The notes beneath the pieces are model-generated. The model was not told the origin of the DNA. It was given only the letters and a program-made list of their open reading frames with translations, and did not search any database. Position numbers and translations under genes: made by a program. This document shows positions 1 to 9,653 of a stretch of 64,000 nt of DNA, in pieces. The stretch lies in assembly GCF_003387375.1 (NCBI RefSeq), contig NZ_QUNG01000014.1, positions 1-64,000 on the forward strand, read 5' to 3'. Source of the stretch: Marinomonas pollencensis. Lineage in GTDB: Bacteria > Pseudomonadota > Gammaproteobacteria > Pseudomonadales > Marinomonadaceae. Every line of letters starts with the position of its first letter. Within the stretch, counting starts at the first letter, position 1.

Positions 1-56
1 TACAAATAGGCTTGAATCTGGTATCGTTGTCCTTCGATCAACTGCTTATAGCTCAT
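1..56 (-). CDS. IS30-family transposase, N-terminal fragment cut by the window edge
   Basis: Reading the minus strand from the ATG at 56 gives MSYKQLIEGQRYQIQAYL before the window ends. This matches the very conserved start of IS30-family transposases (M-S-Y-x-Q-L-x-E-G-Q-R-Y-Q-I), just ahead of their helix-turn-helix. IS30 enzymes are DDE transposases that cut and join the ends of their own element. Only 18 residues are visible, so nothing can be said about whether the gene is intact. The family call rests on the start motif alone, but that motif is distinctive. Confidence 0.75.
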   Translation of the reverse strand, partial: MSYKQLIEGQRYQIQAYL

Positions 57-133
57 GGTAATACTCTAATTGTTTGGCGACGTTAGAATACCACCCATGG
101 GCAGTTGATCTCTCGCCACCTACTCAACCATGA
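1..133. mobile_element. End of an IS30-like insertion sequence (outer boundary uncertain)
   Basis: The transposase start at 56 leaves about 75 bases of non-coding DNA before the receiver-domain remnant begins, a normal distance from an IS30 transposase start to the terminal inverted repeat. The receiver remnant begins abruptly without its N-terminal third, as expected if the element inserted into that gene. I could not identify the terminal repeat itself, because the other end lies outside the window. The edge near 130 is therefore an inference. Confidence 0.5.
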
Positions 134-385
134 GTGGTGCACTTATTATCTGAATTTGCGCCTGATATCTCAGGCTTTGATATTTGCAAACGGATAAAAA
201 ATAACGGAAATACAAAAGATATCCCAATTATTTTTATTTCGGGTTATAAAGATTTAATATTTGAAATGCAAGCATATGAAGCAGGAGGCGTTGATTATAT
301 TAATAAACCTATTAGTGTCATTCGTCTGTTAATGAGAATAAATGTGAATCTTAATATCAAGCTGCCCATCCCGAAAATCGGCTAA
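134..385 (+). pseudogene. Truncated response-regulator receiver domain
   Basis: The 83-codon reading frame carries the C-terminal two thirds of a CheY-like receiver domain: a PDISGFDICKRI segment after beta-3, PIIFISGY with the conserved Ser/Thr region, and DYINKPI with the conserved Lys-Pro. The first two strands with the acidic pocket are missing, and the position expected for the phospho-acceptor Asp reads Ser in LLSEFAPDISG. No output domain follows; the frame stops at 383-385, overlapping the end of the opposing histidine kinase gene. The best reading is a remnant cut at its 5' end by the IS30-like element. The GTG start is only formal. It may once have served the neighbouring kinase, but that is a guess. 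Confidence 0.7.
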
Positions 386-3300
386 GGCTCATGTTTAATG
401 CGCTTTAAGGTGCTGATGTCTTGAGAGAGCTCCGCTAATAAAGGTTCGATTGAGACATCTTTTTCTCTAAGCTGACTTTCTACTTTTTCACAGCTTGCGA
501 ATAAGTGCATTGCGCCAAGATTACCACTGACGCCTTTTAGTTTGTGCACATAGGCTTCTTTCTTTTTTTGGCTAAGCTCATCGCTGTTAATTGTTATCTC
601 TTCGTACTCAGATAAGAAAGAAAGCAGCACCCTATGATAAGCCTCACTGCCTAACCACTTATACACAGTATTGGCTAGATCAAAGCGCTCTAGTGAATGC
701 AGCTCTTCTAATGTTATTGCGTCTTCAACAGGCGTTGAAGGGGCATTAAGAGGCTTGGTTTGGGACGCTGCTAGTTCTGCTCGAGGCGTGACCTGCTTGG
801 TTTCTGTTGGCCAGAACTCCATGACCACTTTCATCAACTTATGCATGTCAATTGGCTTAGGAACGTGTGTATTCATTCCTACTTTACTGGATTTATAAAA
901 CTCTTGTTCTGTTACTCCAGCGGATAAGGCAATGATAGGAAGTTGCTCTGGGGAGAAGCTTTCTCTGATAATCTTGGTGGCTTCCAATCCATCCATGATG
1001 GGCATTTGTACGTCCATAAAGATCATGTCGAATGCTTGTTGGTGAACCGCCGCCACGGCTTCTTGACCATTGCTGGCTAACACAAGGTGGATGTTAATGC
1101 TTTTGAATATTTCGGAGATAACACTCTGATTGGTCAAGTTATCTTCCACCAGCAGTATGCTTGGCGCGCCATCTTGCTCTACTCGAGCAATGATCTCGGC
1201 TTCCAAGGACTTAACCAAATTGCTGTCATCGCTTTCGATAAATTGAATGTTTGGAACCAATTTCAAGTTTTGTAGCAGTTCTAAAAAGCTCGAAATGGTA
1301 ACGGGTTTTTTGATGAAATAGGCGTCTATATTAGCTTCTTTGTACCTTGTTGAGTGCGCTTCGTTAGAAGACATTAAGACTAGTTTTGTGTTGGCAAGCT
1401 GCTCCTTGGAAAAGTGCTGAATAACGCTTTGTACATCATCTCGACTGACCGGATTTTCGAGGTCGAATATAATGAAATCCAGTTCGGCAGGTAGCGTCTC
1501 TATTAGCTTATTTAGTTCGGCTTGGCTGGATATGGCTGTGGCATTACAACCCCAATGTTGGAACAGCTTGTTAATAAAGTCGGAGCTGTGGTTCATTTTA
1601 TTGATGATCCATACATTTAACGCTTGGATATCGATTTGTTCATTGTTGAAAACACTGCTTTTATTGACAATATCCAAGGTCAAGGAGAAACGGAATTCAG
1701 AGCCTTTGCCAAGCTGGCTCGAAATTTCTAGCTCAGATCCCATGGACCTTAGTAGCTCTTTGGAAATGGACAGCCCGAGCCCTGTGCCGCCATTTTCTTT
1801 TGATACCGTGTTATCCGCTTGGGTAAACTTTTCTCCTAGCGTAGCAACCAGAGCATCCGACATGCCGACGCCTTTATCAATGACGGCGCAGCTTAAGGTT
1901 AAGGTGTTGTTCGTATTTAGCTTTGACTTTACGATCAAGGATATGGGTTTGTTATTGCTAAACTTAATCGCATTGCTGAGTAGGTTGTTGATCACTTGCT
2001 CGATTCGATACTCATCGCCAGTGCAATAGTAAAAGAACAGGCTAGGTTCCATATCAAGTAATAGTGATGTGCCTTGTAAGTTGGCAGAACCATTAAAAGT
2101 AGCAATACTGCGCTCTATGGTAATGGCTGGTCTAAATTCCGTTTCAGCAAGTACCGATTTGCCACTTTCAATTTTACTCAGATCCAATATGTCATTAATG
2201 ATTCTTCGTAATCCATCGGAAGAGTCTTTAATGATGTTAAGGCGTTTGACTACTTTTTCATCAAGGTCTTCTTTTAGAAGCAGTTCTAGCAAGCCTGATA
2301 TGGCGGTCATTGGAGTTCTGATCTCATGGCTCATATTGGCTAAAAATTGAGATTTAAATTCTCTAGACTGTTCTGATATTTTAAGCTGTTTGCTGAGCTC
2401 ATTATTTAATCGGATTACTTTTTTATTCGCGATATGGATGATTAACAGCAGTAACATGCCTGATATTAATGCGATGAGGCCGATCAGAAAGGAATCTAAG
2501 AGGTTGCTTTTAAATAACTGTTCCAAATGGCTTTTTTGCACCGCAACAAGTAACTCAAGTTGTTCTCCTGATCTGACTTGCGGCGCATAATCAATGGAGC
2601 CAATTTCATGATAGGGAAACTCAGCAGGGGTCGATTTTAGCTTTTGAAAGCCTTCTCTTTTTTGATAAAAACCGTCCACGACTGTGCGCTTTTGGTCCAA
2701 GGCTTGATCACCTAGGATATCGAGAAAAGTTGAGTGAGGCTGGGTGTTGGAGTAGCGTAAATTACCCTGTGCAGTAAACAAATCCACGCTAAGGCCGGGC
2801 AAATTTAAACTGCCTAAAGTATTAAATACCGTCGACAAATTAAAGTTGATAACAATAATGCCGCGAAATTGATTGTTTTCATCTTTTATCGGCGTGGCTA
2901 ATCTAATGGTGGGTTGGTAGGGGGTTACAATCCGGCCGTTCTCTATATTTAGGTCTAGCTTAGATAAATAAATGTACCCACTTTCTAGTTTCTTAGCTTC
3001 GGTGAAATAGTAACGTGCTGATTTATCTTGTAATTTATTTTCCTCGACAACAACTATTTTATCTGGGGCATTGCTGTTCTGTATCCGATTCATTCGGTAC
3101 CTTTCGAAACCGTGGCGATCAATCCAGCGGACTTGGGTCACGGATTGGTTCATCGCAAATGAATTTCTGAAAATGCTGTCTAGGTCGCTATAGTCTTTTT
3201 GGTTTGTGCTTTTTGCTTTGAAGATATTTTGTTGCACGCCTTGAAAAGTGACGTGTATCGTCGTGTCGACACTGTCCCAATAAAATTTGTTTAGAATGCT

Positions 3301-3465
3301 GTCAGCACGGCTATAAACCCGATTCACTTCTGAAGCCAGATTAGAATTTGAAAAACTCTGTCTACGCTCAAAGTCCAAATACATGAGCCCAGCAGAGACG
3401 GCCAGCACGAAGGGCAGAATCAGTATGGCGATAAATTTTGGCTTGAGGTTCTTTTGAGTTTTCAT
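382..3465 (-). CDS. Hybrid sensor histidine kinase with two receiver domains and Hpt
   Basis: A 1027-residue membrane phosphorelay kinase. Transmembrane helices near residues 11-30 and 322-346 flank a periplasmic sensor region of about 290 residues that looks Cache-like. The HisKA domain has its phospho-acceptor His380 in MSHEIRTP. The ATPase domain follows, with an N box (NNLLSNAIKF), DKGVGM and GGTGLGLSIS. Receiver 1 (about 615-735) keeps Asp668 but lacks the usual acidic pair at its start, so it may be a pseudo-receiver. Receiver 2 (about 768-888) has an intact VEDN, Asp818 and the KP motif. A C-terminal Hpt domain carries His974 in VHKLKGVSGNLGA. This is the BarA/ArcB type of architecture; its signal and partner regulator are unknown. 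It faces a broken receiver gene across a shared stop region. Confidence 0.9.
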   Translation of the reverse strand: MKTQKNLKPKFIAILILPFVLAVSAGLMYLDFERRQSFSNSNLASEVNRVYSRADSILNKFYWDSVDTTIHVTFQGVQQNIFKAKSTNQKDYSDLDSIFRNSFAMNQSVTQVRWIDRHGFERYRMNRIQNSNAPDKIVVVEENKLQDKSARYYFTEAKKLESGYIYLSKLDLNIENGRIVTPYQPTIRLATPIKDENNQFRGIIVINFNLSTVFNTLGSLNLPGLSVDLFTAQGNLRYSNTQPHSTFLDILGDQALDQKRTVVDGFYQKREGFQKLKSTPAEFPYHEIGSIDYAPQVRSGEQLELLVAVQKSHLEQLFKSNLLDSFLIGLIALISGMLLLLIIHIANKKVIRLNNELSKQLKISEQSREFKSQFLANMSHEIRTPMTAISGLLELLLKEDLDEKVVKRLNIIKDSSDGLRRIINDILDLSKIESGKSVLAETEFRPAITIERSIATFNGSANLQGTSLLLDMEPSLFFYYCTGDEYRIEQVINNLLSNAIKFSNNKPISLIVKSKLNTNNTLTLSCAVIDKGVGMSDALVATLGEKFTQADNTVSKENGGTGLGLSISKELLRSMGSELEISSQLGKGSEFRFSLTLDIVNKSSVFNNEQIDIQALNVWIINKMNHSSDFINKLFQHWGCNATAISSQAELNKLIETLPAELDFIIFDLENPVSRDDVQSVIQHFSKEQLANTKLVLMSSNEAHSTRYKEANIDAYFIKKPVTISSFLELLQNLKLVPNIQFIESDDSNLVKSLEAEIIARVEQDGAPSILLVEDNLTNQSVISEIFKSINIHLVLASNGQEAVAAVHQQAFDMIFMDVQMPIMDGLEATKIIRESFSPEQLPIIALSAGVTEQEFYKSSKVGMNTHVPKPIDMHKLMKVVMEFWPTETKQVTPRAELAASQTKPLNAPSTPVEDAITLEELHSLERFDLANTVYKWLGSEAYHRVLLSFLSEYEEITINSDELSQKKKEAYVHKLKGVSGNLGAMHLFASCEKVESQLREKDVSIEPLLAELSQDISTLKRIKHEP

Positions 3466-3661
3466 AAACGGGTAGCTAGCCTAATGTTTGAGTCGCATTT
3501 GATATTGATAAAAGGCACATAAAGTAGATGTGCCTTAATGGAAGGGTTATGTCGTGTGCTAATTGTCTTAGGCGTTAGCCTTTGTAATATAGTGTAATGA
3601 ATTGTACAGCAAAAACAAAACAGAGCATAAAACGTGAGCAGTTATTGGTACCTTCCTTAGA

Positions 3662-5017
3662 CTAATTCGCCACGGTTAAACGATTGCGCCCATTTTCCTT
3701 AGATTGATAGAGAGCGTCATCGGTACGTGACATAAGCTGATCCTCGGTCTCTCCAAGGCGATATTCTGCCACTCCCATACTCACCGTGAAAGCAGGCAGT
3801 TCTGGTTGGCGAAACTGCGCTATTGTCGCCCTGAGTTGTTCGGCCGCTTGAGTGGCTTCTGCTAGGGTTTTATTCGGCAGTAGTAGGGTGAACTCTTCCC
3901 CGCCCATACGAAACAACATTTCAGATTTCTGTAAGTTTGCTTGCAGCAGTTGTGATAGGGCGATTAAAACCTGGTCACCGGTTTGATGGCCATAGGTGTC
4001 GTTGACCTGTTTAAAGTGATCGACATCCAAAGAAATAAGACTAAATACCTTGTCATTCGATGAGAGGGTCATCAATAAATGTATTTGTTCTGACCACTTA
4101 TGGCGATTAAAGGCATTGGTCAACTTGTCTTTGGTTGCCAGTTCTAATAGCTGTTGTTCTACCTCTTTACGAGTCGACATTTCATCGGATAAGCGCACGA
4201 TCATTTTTTTTAAGTCGAGTTCCAGTTCTCCTAATTCATCTTGTGGTGCTTGATTGTGGTCTGAAGGCCTGACAATCGGGGAGCCTTGTTCGAGCGAGGT
4301 GTGTAGCTCTTCCACCTGTTGGTGAATGCTGTGGATGCGTTGACGGATGACTTGAATGACATAGAAAGCCAGTAGGGTACTGAGAATAAAAGCACAGACA
4401 CCGAGTGCGGTTTCAATCATCATAAAGCTTTCTTGGTGTTGCTCAGTGTAACGTGTGGCCGCCGCCATTAATTGATTAATACGGTTCAGAATAGAGATCA
4501 CATTAGCGTCTAAATTTTCTGCCAATAGCTCTAACTCTTGCCATTCGGCTTGAGGAGGATTATCTGCAACTAATATCTTGTCGAGGCGCTGCTTAAATTG
4601 ATTGTTAATGTCATCAAAGTGATAAATTTCATCCAAAATGAGTTGGTATTCTTCTGGCTGAAACTTGATTAAATGATTATTTAGATTGGCTTTTATCAGC
4701 TGTGAGGCACGCCTTACAAGGTGTGTAAGCTGCTGGTGACGATCAGTGAAATTGTCAATTGAGTCTGCTTCTTGATCTTCTAATTGTAGAGAAATACGGA
4801 AGCGTTCAATGGATAGATGTTGTTTAAGTTGCAACATCTCCACTTGTGTCATTATGTCGCTCAAAGGAACATCGACTTGGGACACTTCCCTTAGTTCACC
4901 ATTAATTACTCGTAATTGGTATATAGAATAACTAATTACTATGAGTAAAAAGCCTAACGAGACAGCTAACACGCTGCCAATTTTTCGGTTTAATGAGGCA
5001 TTAATCCATGCAAACAT
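3662..5017 (-). CDS. Membrane-anchored diguanylate cyclase (GGDEF)
   Basis: Predicted to make cyclic di-GMP from two GTP. The start chosen is the ATG at 5017, giving 451 residues that begin MFAWINASLNRKIGSV and run straight into a transmembrane helix. An upstream TTG at 5116 would add 33 poorly motivated residues. A second helix near residues 203-227 leaves a mostly helical periplasmic sensor of about 170 residues, of four-helix-bundle character, then a HAMP-like linker and a C-terminal GGDEF domain. The active-site loop reads RMGGEEF, and DVDHFKQVNDTYGH supplies metal-binding residues, so it should be catalytic. The slot for the inhibitory RxxD site reads QKSE, so product inhibition through a canonical I-site is not expected. 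No EAL domain is present. Confidence 0.88.
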   Translation of the reverse strand: MFAWINASLNRKIGSVLAVSLGFLLIVISYSIYQLRVINGELREVSQVDVPLSDIMTQVEMLQLKQHLSIERFRISLQLEDQEADSIDNFTDRHQQLTHLVRRASQLIKANLNNHLIKFQPEEYQLILDEIYHFDDINNQFKQRLDKILVADNPPQAEWQELELLAENLDANVISILNRINQLMAAATRYTEQHQESFMMIETALGVCAFILSTLLAFYVIQVIRQRIHSIHQQVEELHTSLEQGSPIVRPSDHNQAPQDELGELELDLKKMIVRLSDEMSTRKEVEQQLLELATKDKLTNAFNRHKWSEQIHLLMTLSSNDKVFSLISLDVDHFKQVNDTYGHQTGDQVLIALSQLLQANLQKSEMLFRMGGEEFTLLLPNKTLAEATQAAEQLRATIAQFRQPELPAFTVSMGVAEYRLGETEDQLMSRTDDALYQSKENGRNRLTVAN

Positions 5018-5201
5018 ACACTCTATCCATAAGGTTGATTTGATCCTTGCCCTACTTTCATGAAGGAAGGCAGGTAATGCAAGAAATGAAATGATGGATT
5101 TTTGTAACTCATCCAAAATACGATTACGAACGTACTTCTCCTAACGTTCCCTATTGCTACTTTATGCATAAGGGTTAATAGGCTGCCATTAAGGAGAAGG
5201 T

Positions 5202-5867
5202 ATGATTACGCTGCATCATTTGGAAAAATCCCGTTCACAACGTATTTTGTGGCTGCTAGAGGAGTTAGGGCTAGAGTACCGAGTGATCTTATACGAGAGA
5301 GACCCAAAGACCATGGCGGCGCCAGAATCGTTAGCGGATCAACACCCTTTGGCTAAGGCGCCTATTTTGACCGATGGGACATTAACCGTGGCGGAGTCCG
5401 GAGCGATTATTGAATACTTGATCGACCAATATGATAGTGAGGCACGTTTGCGGCCGACACAGGGACAAGCGCTATTAGATTATCGCTACTGGCTGCATTT
5501 TGCTGAGGGTTCTTTGATGCCTTTGTTGGTGATGAAGTTGGTTTTGACAAAAATGGCCAACAGCCCAATGCCTTTTTTTATCAAGCCAGTGGCTAAGTCA
5601 ATTAGTGCAAAGCTGCAATCTGCTTTTGTTCTGCCAAGACTCCTACCTCAGTTGGCGTTTATTGAGCAAACGCTTGCTCATCAAGTTTGGTTTACAGGGG
5701 CATCATTAAGCGGTGCTGATATACAAATGAGCTTTCCATTGATGGCCGCCAGTGCGCGTCTAGATTTATCTCAGTATCCTAATATTGCCCGCTTTATTGA
5801 ACAGGTAGAGGCGTCCCCCAGTTTTCAGCAAGCGGCAGATAAGGTGGGTGGCTTTGCAACACTGTAG
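5202..5867 (+). CDS. Glutathione S-transferase family protein
   Basis: A cytosolic protein of 221 residues in the GST fold. Residues 1-80 form the thioredoxin-like glutathione-binding half, starting MITLHHLEKSRSQRILWLLE, with the typical PILTDG and ESGAIIEYL segments. The Ser residues near 10-12 are candidates for activating the thiol. The remaining residues are the helical substrate-binding half. The start is well supported by AAGGAG a few bases ahead of the ATG. The substrate cannot be told from sequence. It is flanked by a divergent diguanylate cyclase gene and by zapE, neither of which suggests a pathway. Confidence 0.88.
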   Translation: MITLHHLEKSRSQRILWLLEELGLEYRVILYERDPKTMAAPESLADQHPLAKAPILTDGTLTVAESGAIIEYLIDQYDSEARLRPTQGQALLDYRYWLHFAEGSLMPLLVMKLVLTKMANSPMPFFIKPVAKSISAKLQSAFVLPRLLPQLAFIEQTLAHQVWFTGASLSGADIQMSFPLMAASARLDLSQYPNIARFIEQVEASPSFQQAADKVGGFATL

Positions 5868-6047
5868 CCCGATAAAATCGAATAAGTAGGTTTCTTTTAC
5901 AGTGGCACAAAAAACACCTCTGTTGTTGGCAAAGCAAAAAACCAATGAGTTATTAAACAAATGTTTGATAACTGACAAAGAAAGCAGCTTGAGAAAGCTT
6001 GGGTCAACAGCGACAATAGCCATTCATTAACCAGTGTCTATGTGTTT

Positions 6048-7196
6048 ATGGCTTCACCGAGTTTGATTTATAAGCAAAAGCTTCAGCAGCAAGAGGTGTG
6101 TTTCGATGCTCATCAGCAAGCGGCATTAAGCGCGTTAGAGCGCGTTTATATTGAGCTGATGACGCCGAATGAGGCACCTGAAAAGCTGGATCGCGAACCG
6201 CCGATCCAAGGTGTTTATCTATGGGGGGATGTGGGCCGAGGTAAAACATTTTTAATGGATTTGTTTTACGCTTGTTTGCCAGAGGGGGTCGGGTTAAGGC
6301 TCCATTTTCATCACTTTATGGCGCGTTTGCATCGTGAACTAAACTTGGCATTTGGTCAAAAGAACCCACTGCAGGGGATAGCCAAACGCCTAGCGTCTGA
6401 ATGTAAGGTGTTGTGTTTTGATGAGTTCTTTGTGTCCGACATTGGCGATGCCATGTTGCTTGGTGGGCTAGTAGAAGCTTTGTTTGCTGAAGGGGTGTTG
6501 CTGGTCGCAACGTCTAATATTCCGATAGATGGATTGTTTCAAAGCCAGCTCCAGAAGCAGAGATTTGAGCCATCTATTGCTTTATTACAACGGCATTTAG
6601 AAAGCATTAACTTACAGGGAGAAGAAGATCACAGGTTGCGCCATAAAGGAACAGACCCTGTTTATTTTGTGCGGGACGAAAATGCCCTTGAATTGGCCTT
6701 TTTGACCCTGACCCATGGCTCTGCTTCTTACCTTCCTATTAGTGTCTGTCGCCGCCCAATCAAAGTAAGAAAAGTCTCTCAAAACATTGCTTGGTTTGAT
6801 TTTTTTGATTTGTGTGATGGCCCGAGATCTTCGCTAGATTACATCGAGTTGGCAGAACGTTTTCCTTATCTTTTTATCTCTGGAATTCCGTTATTAAGCA
6901 GTGAGCCTTATGAGCATATCAAAGCGCGAGGGACTGAAGATGGCGCGGTTGGTTCAGGAACAACCGGAGAGCGGCAGGTTTCGTTAGGCATTAATGATGA
7001 TGCGGTTAGGCGCTTTATTAGCCTGGTTGATGAGTGTTATGACCATCAAGTTGTGCTGTATTTAAGCGCCGAGGTGCCTTTGGCAGCACTTTATCAAAAT
7101 GGGGCGTTATTGTTCGAATTTCGGCGAACCTACAGCCGATTAACAGAAATGCAGTCACTTCATTATCAATCTCTTCGTGGCTATTTGGCGAAATGA
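6048..7196 (+). CDS. zapE: Cell division ATPase ZapE (AFG1-like)
   Basis: A P-loop ATPase of about 382 residues. The Walker A motif is GDVGRGKT in the first fifth of the protein. The Walker B region reads CFDEFFVSDIGDAML, which is characteristic of ZapE/YhcM, and is followed by the sensor-like VATSNIP. The C-terminal part keeps the family signatures RRFISLVDECYD and SAEVPL. In Escherichia coli ZapE binds FtsZ and modulates the Z ring under some stress conditions; in mitochondria the homologue AFG1 acts in protein quality control. The ATG at 6048 is preferred over an in-frame GTG at 6042; neither has a strong ribosome-binding site. It is monocistronic in appearance, with about 180 non-coding bases upstream. 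Confidence 0.9.
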   Translation: MASPSLIYKQKLQQQEVCFDAHQQAALSALERVYIELMTPNEAPEKLDREPPIQGVYLWGDVGRGKTFLMDLFYACLPEGVGLRLHFHHFMARLHRELNLAFGQKNPLQGIAKRLASECKVLCFDEFFVSDIGDAMLLGGLVEALFAEGVLLVATSNIPIDGLFQSQLQKQRFEPSIALLQRHLESINLQGEEDHRLRHKGTDPVYFVRDENALELAFLTLTHGSASYLPISVCRRPIKVRKVSQNIAWFDFFDLCDGPRSSLDYIELAERFPYLFISGIPLLSSEPYEHIKARGTEDGAVGSGTTGERQVSLGINDDAVRRFISLVDECYDHQVVLYLSAEVPLAALYQNGALLFEFRRTYSRLTEMQSLHYQSLRGYLAK

Positions 7197-7298
7197 TCAA
7201 ACTGGGTCGCTTTTCTTTATTTTTTATGGCTTGATAAATAGGCTATCCGTAACCAGTATAGCTATTAAGACAATAACATATTGAAAAGGAGAGCGGTC

Positions 7299-8672
7299 AT
7301 GTTGTACGAAGATCGCGTTGATGCGCTAGTCGCACCGAAAGGGGCATTGGAGATGTTGTCGCAAGATGAAATATCTCGCATGTCTGATGATTCTGGTTCA
7401 CTTCATTCTTTATTTCGTAGCTGTGCGCTGGCCATTTTGAACTGTGGCAGCGATTCCGATGATGCGAATGCTGTCATGGAAGAGTTTAAAGACTTTGATA
7501 TCCGCATCGTTCAACAAGAGCGAGGCGTTAAACTGCAACTGAAAAATGCCCCAGCAAGCGCATTTGTTGATGGCAAAATGATTACCAGTGTCCGTGAAAT
7601 GCTGTTTAGCGTATTGCGCGACATTATTTTTACCTACCATGAATACAATCTCGAACGCGGCTTAGACAGCGCAAGCTCAGACAAAATTACCAATGTGGTG
7701 TTTGAATTGCTGCGTAATGCGAACGTGTTTCGCCGTATTCAAAGCCCAGATATGGTGGTTTGTTGGGGTGGTCACTCGATCGCTCGCAATGAGTACGATT
7801 ATACCAAGCGAGTAGGTCATCAGCTTGGACTGCGAGACCTCAATATTTGTACCGGCTGTGGACCTGGTGCCATGAAAGGCCCGATGAAAGGGGCTGCCAT
7901 TGCACATGCTAAGCAACGAGTTCATACCGGAGTCTATTTAGGGCTCACCGAGCCTGGCATTATTGCCGCAGAATCTCCTAATCCGATAGTCAATAAACTG
8001 GTGATCATGCCAGATATAGAGAAGCGCTTAGAAGCCTTTGTGCGCACCGGCCACGGTATTATTGTCTTTCCTGGTGGTGCGGGAACGGCGGAAGAGATTC
8101 TGTACATTTTAGGCATACTGTTACACCCTAAAAATGCCAATGTGCCTTTCCCATTGATTTTTACCGGGCCAAAAGAAAGTGCCGATTATTTTGAGCAAAT
8201 TCACGCTTTTATTGGCGATGTATTAGGGGCCGAAGCACAAGCAAAATATCAGATTATTATTGATGATGAGGTGGCGGTCGCGCGCGCGATGAAGCAGGGC
8301 TTAGAAGAAGTTCGCCATTATCGAAAAGCCCACCAAGACGCTTTTTATTACAATTGGAAACTGTACATTCCAGAGGAGTTTCAGCATCCCTTTGAGCCTA
8401 CCCATGAAAATGTGCGTGGCTTGAATCTGAACTTTGATCAAGACACCCATTTGCTGGCCGCTGATCTGCGACGGGCGTTCTCGTCTATTGTCGCTGGAAA
8501 TGTTAAGGCACAAGGCGTGGCTTATATTAAAGAGTATGGCGTGTTTGAAATTCACGGTGACCGATCTCTGTTAGCCAAATTGGACGCTTTGTTACAGGCT
8601 TTTGTTCGTCAGCAGCGCATGAAATTGCCTGGTAGTGAGTATATTCCTTGCTATAAAGTCGTGACAGATTAA
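7299..8672 (+). CDS. ppnN: Nucleotide 5'-monophosphate nucleosidase PpnN (LOG family)
   Basis: A 457-residue protein of the YgdH/PpnN type, which in E. coli hydrolyses purine and pyrimidine nucleoside monophosphates to base plus ribose 5-phosphate and is activated by (p)ppGpp. The LOG-family core shows GCGPGAMKGPMKGA and PGGAGTAEE. The long N- and C-terminal domains typical of PpnN, absent from short LOG proteins, are also present. The start is set at the ATG at 7299 because AAAAGGAGA lies a proper distance upstream; a TTG at 7281 falls just before that site and would place the Shine-Dalgarno sequence inside the gene. A strong terminator follows at 8693. Confidence 0.92.
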   Translation: MLYEDRVDALVAPKGALEMLSQDEISRMSDDSGSLHSLFRSCALAILNCGSDSDDANAVMEEFKDFDIRIVQQERGVKLQLKNAPASAFVDGKMITSVREMLFSVLRDIIFTYHEYNLERGLDSASSDKITNVVFELLRNANVFRRIQSPDMVVCWGGHSIARNEYDYTKRVGHQLGLRDLNICTGCGPGAMKGPMKGAAIAHAKQRVHTGVYLGLTEPGIIAAESPNPIVNKLVIMPDIEKRLEAFVRTGHGIIVFPGGAGTAEEILYILGILLHPKNANVPFPLIFTGPKESADYFEQIHAFIGDVLGAEAQAKYQIIIDDEVAVARAMKQGLEEVRHYRKAHQDAFYYNWKLYIPEEFQHPFEPTHENVRGLNLNFDQDTHLLAADLRRAFSSIVAGNVKAQGVAYIKEYGVFEIHGDRSLLAKLDALLQAFVRQQRMKLPGSEYIPCYKVVTD

Positions 8673-8692
8673 ACGCACGACGACATAGCATG

Positions 8693-8715
8693 AAGGGCCA
8701 AACGGCCCTTTTTTT
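8693..8715 (+). terminator. Rho-independent terminator after ppnN
   Basis: AAGGGCC (8693-8699), a four-base loop and GGCCCTT (8704-8710) form a perfect 7-bp stem ending in a run of seven T. It lies 21 bases after the ppnN stop. On the other strand it could also end transcripts from glsA, which converges on it, though the A tract there is weaker. Confidence 0.85.
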
Positions 8716-8741
8716 ATGCTCAGTTATAACGGCCTGATATT

Positions 8742-9653
8742 TTAGCCGAAGACAGACCATCCTATGCTGTCTGAGAGAGCTTCTAATGCTGCAATGCCTG
8801 CTAAAGAGTTGCCTGAGGTATTAAGCTCAGGAGACCAAACGCACACCGAGAAGCGATTAGGAACGATGGCAACAATGCCTCCACCAACACCACTTTTTCC
8901 TGGTAAACCAACACGATAGGCAAAGTTCCCAGCTTCGTCATAGAGTCCGCTAGTGGCCAGTAAACCATTCACTTGTTTGGCTTCGCGAGCGCTAATGATT
9001 TGCTCACCACTGTGCTGGCAATAGCCTTTGTTTGCCAAAAAGCTAAACGCTTTGGCAAGGTCGATACAGTTCATACGCATGGCGCAGTTGTCAAAATAGT
9101 TATGCAGTACTTCTTCCACGTCGTTATGAAAGTTGCCAAAGGCTTTCATTAAATAGGCCATGGACGCATTGCGTGCACGAAACTCGTATTCGGAGTTTGC
9201 AACGACTTTATCTGACGTTAAGTTCTCATTTCCCGATAAACGGCGAAGGTATTCGCGCATGGCATAGTGGGGCGTAGCAAAACGAGACTGATTCATATCG
9301 CTGACGACGAGAGCACCAGCATTAATAAAGGGGTTACGTGGAATGCCTGCTTCATATTCGAGTTGTACTAGTGAGTTAAAAGGGTTGCCAGAAGGCTCAC
9401 GTCCAACTCGTTGCCACATGTCTTCGCCATAATGTTTCATAGCGAGGGTTAAGCTAAAGACCTTGGAAATACTTTGAATAGAAAATTCGACGTCTGCTTG
9501 CCCTGTATGATAAAGCTCCCCGTTATTGCTGTAGATGGCAATACCGAATTGATTGGGGTTTACCTTGGCGAGGGCGGGAATATAGTCGGCTACTTTTCCT
9601 GAACCAATTAATGGGCGAACTTTTTGTTCGATGCTTTGTAGCAATTCATCCAC
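8742..9653 (-). CDS. glsA: Glutaminase
   Basis: Converts L-glutamine to glutamate and ammonia. The 303 residues match the length of bacterial serine-dependent glutaminases (E. coli YbaS/YneH). The catalytic Ser-x-x-Lys is visible as S61-I-S-K64, in a beta-lactamase-like fold. Further family signatures are [35 protein letters not shown] and a late WSPELN segment. It converges with ppnN across a terminator and is followed upstream, after about 145 bases, by nudC on the same strand. That gap is long enough for its own promoter. Acid resistance or nitrogen supply are the known roles of the family; nothing here distinguishes them. Confidence 0.93.
   Translation of the reverse strand: MDELLQSIEQKVRPLIGSGKVADYIPALAKVNPNQFGIAIYSNNGELYHTGQADVEFSIQSISKVFSLTLAMKHYGEDMWQRVGREPSGNPFNSLVQLEYEAGIPRNPFINAGALVVSDMNQSRFATPHYAMREYLRRLSGNENLTSDKVVANSEYEFRARNASMAYLMKAFGNFHNDVEEVLHNYFDNCAMRMNCIDLAKAFSFLANKGYCQHSGEQIISAREAKQVNGLLATSGLYDEAGNFAYRVGLPGKSGVGGGIVAIVPNRFSVCVWSPELNTSGNSLAGIAALEALSDSIGWSVFG

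Noticed and set aside
5018-5116. Longer diguanylate cyclase starting at the TTG at 5116
   Set aside because: It would put 33 extra residues ahead of the first transmembrane helix; the ATG at 5017 gives a natural membrane-protein start.
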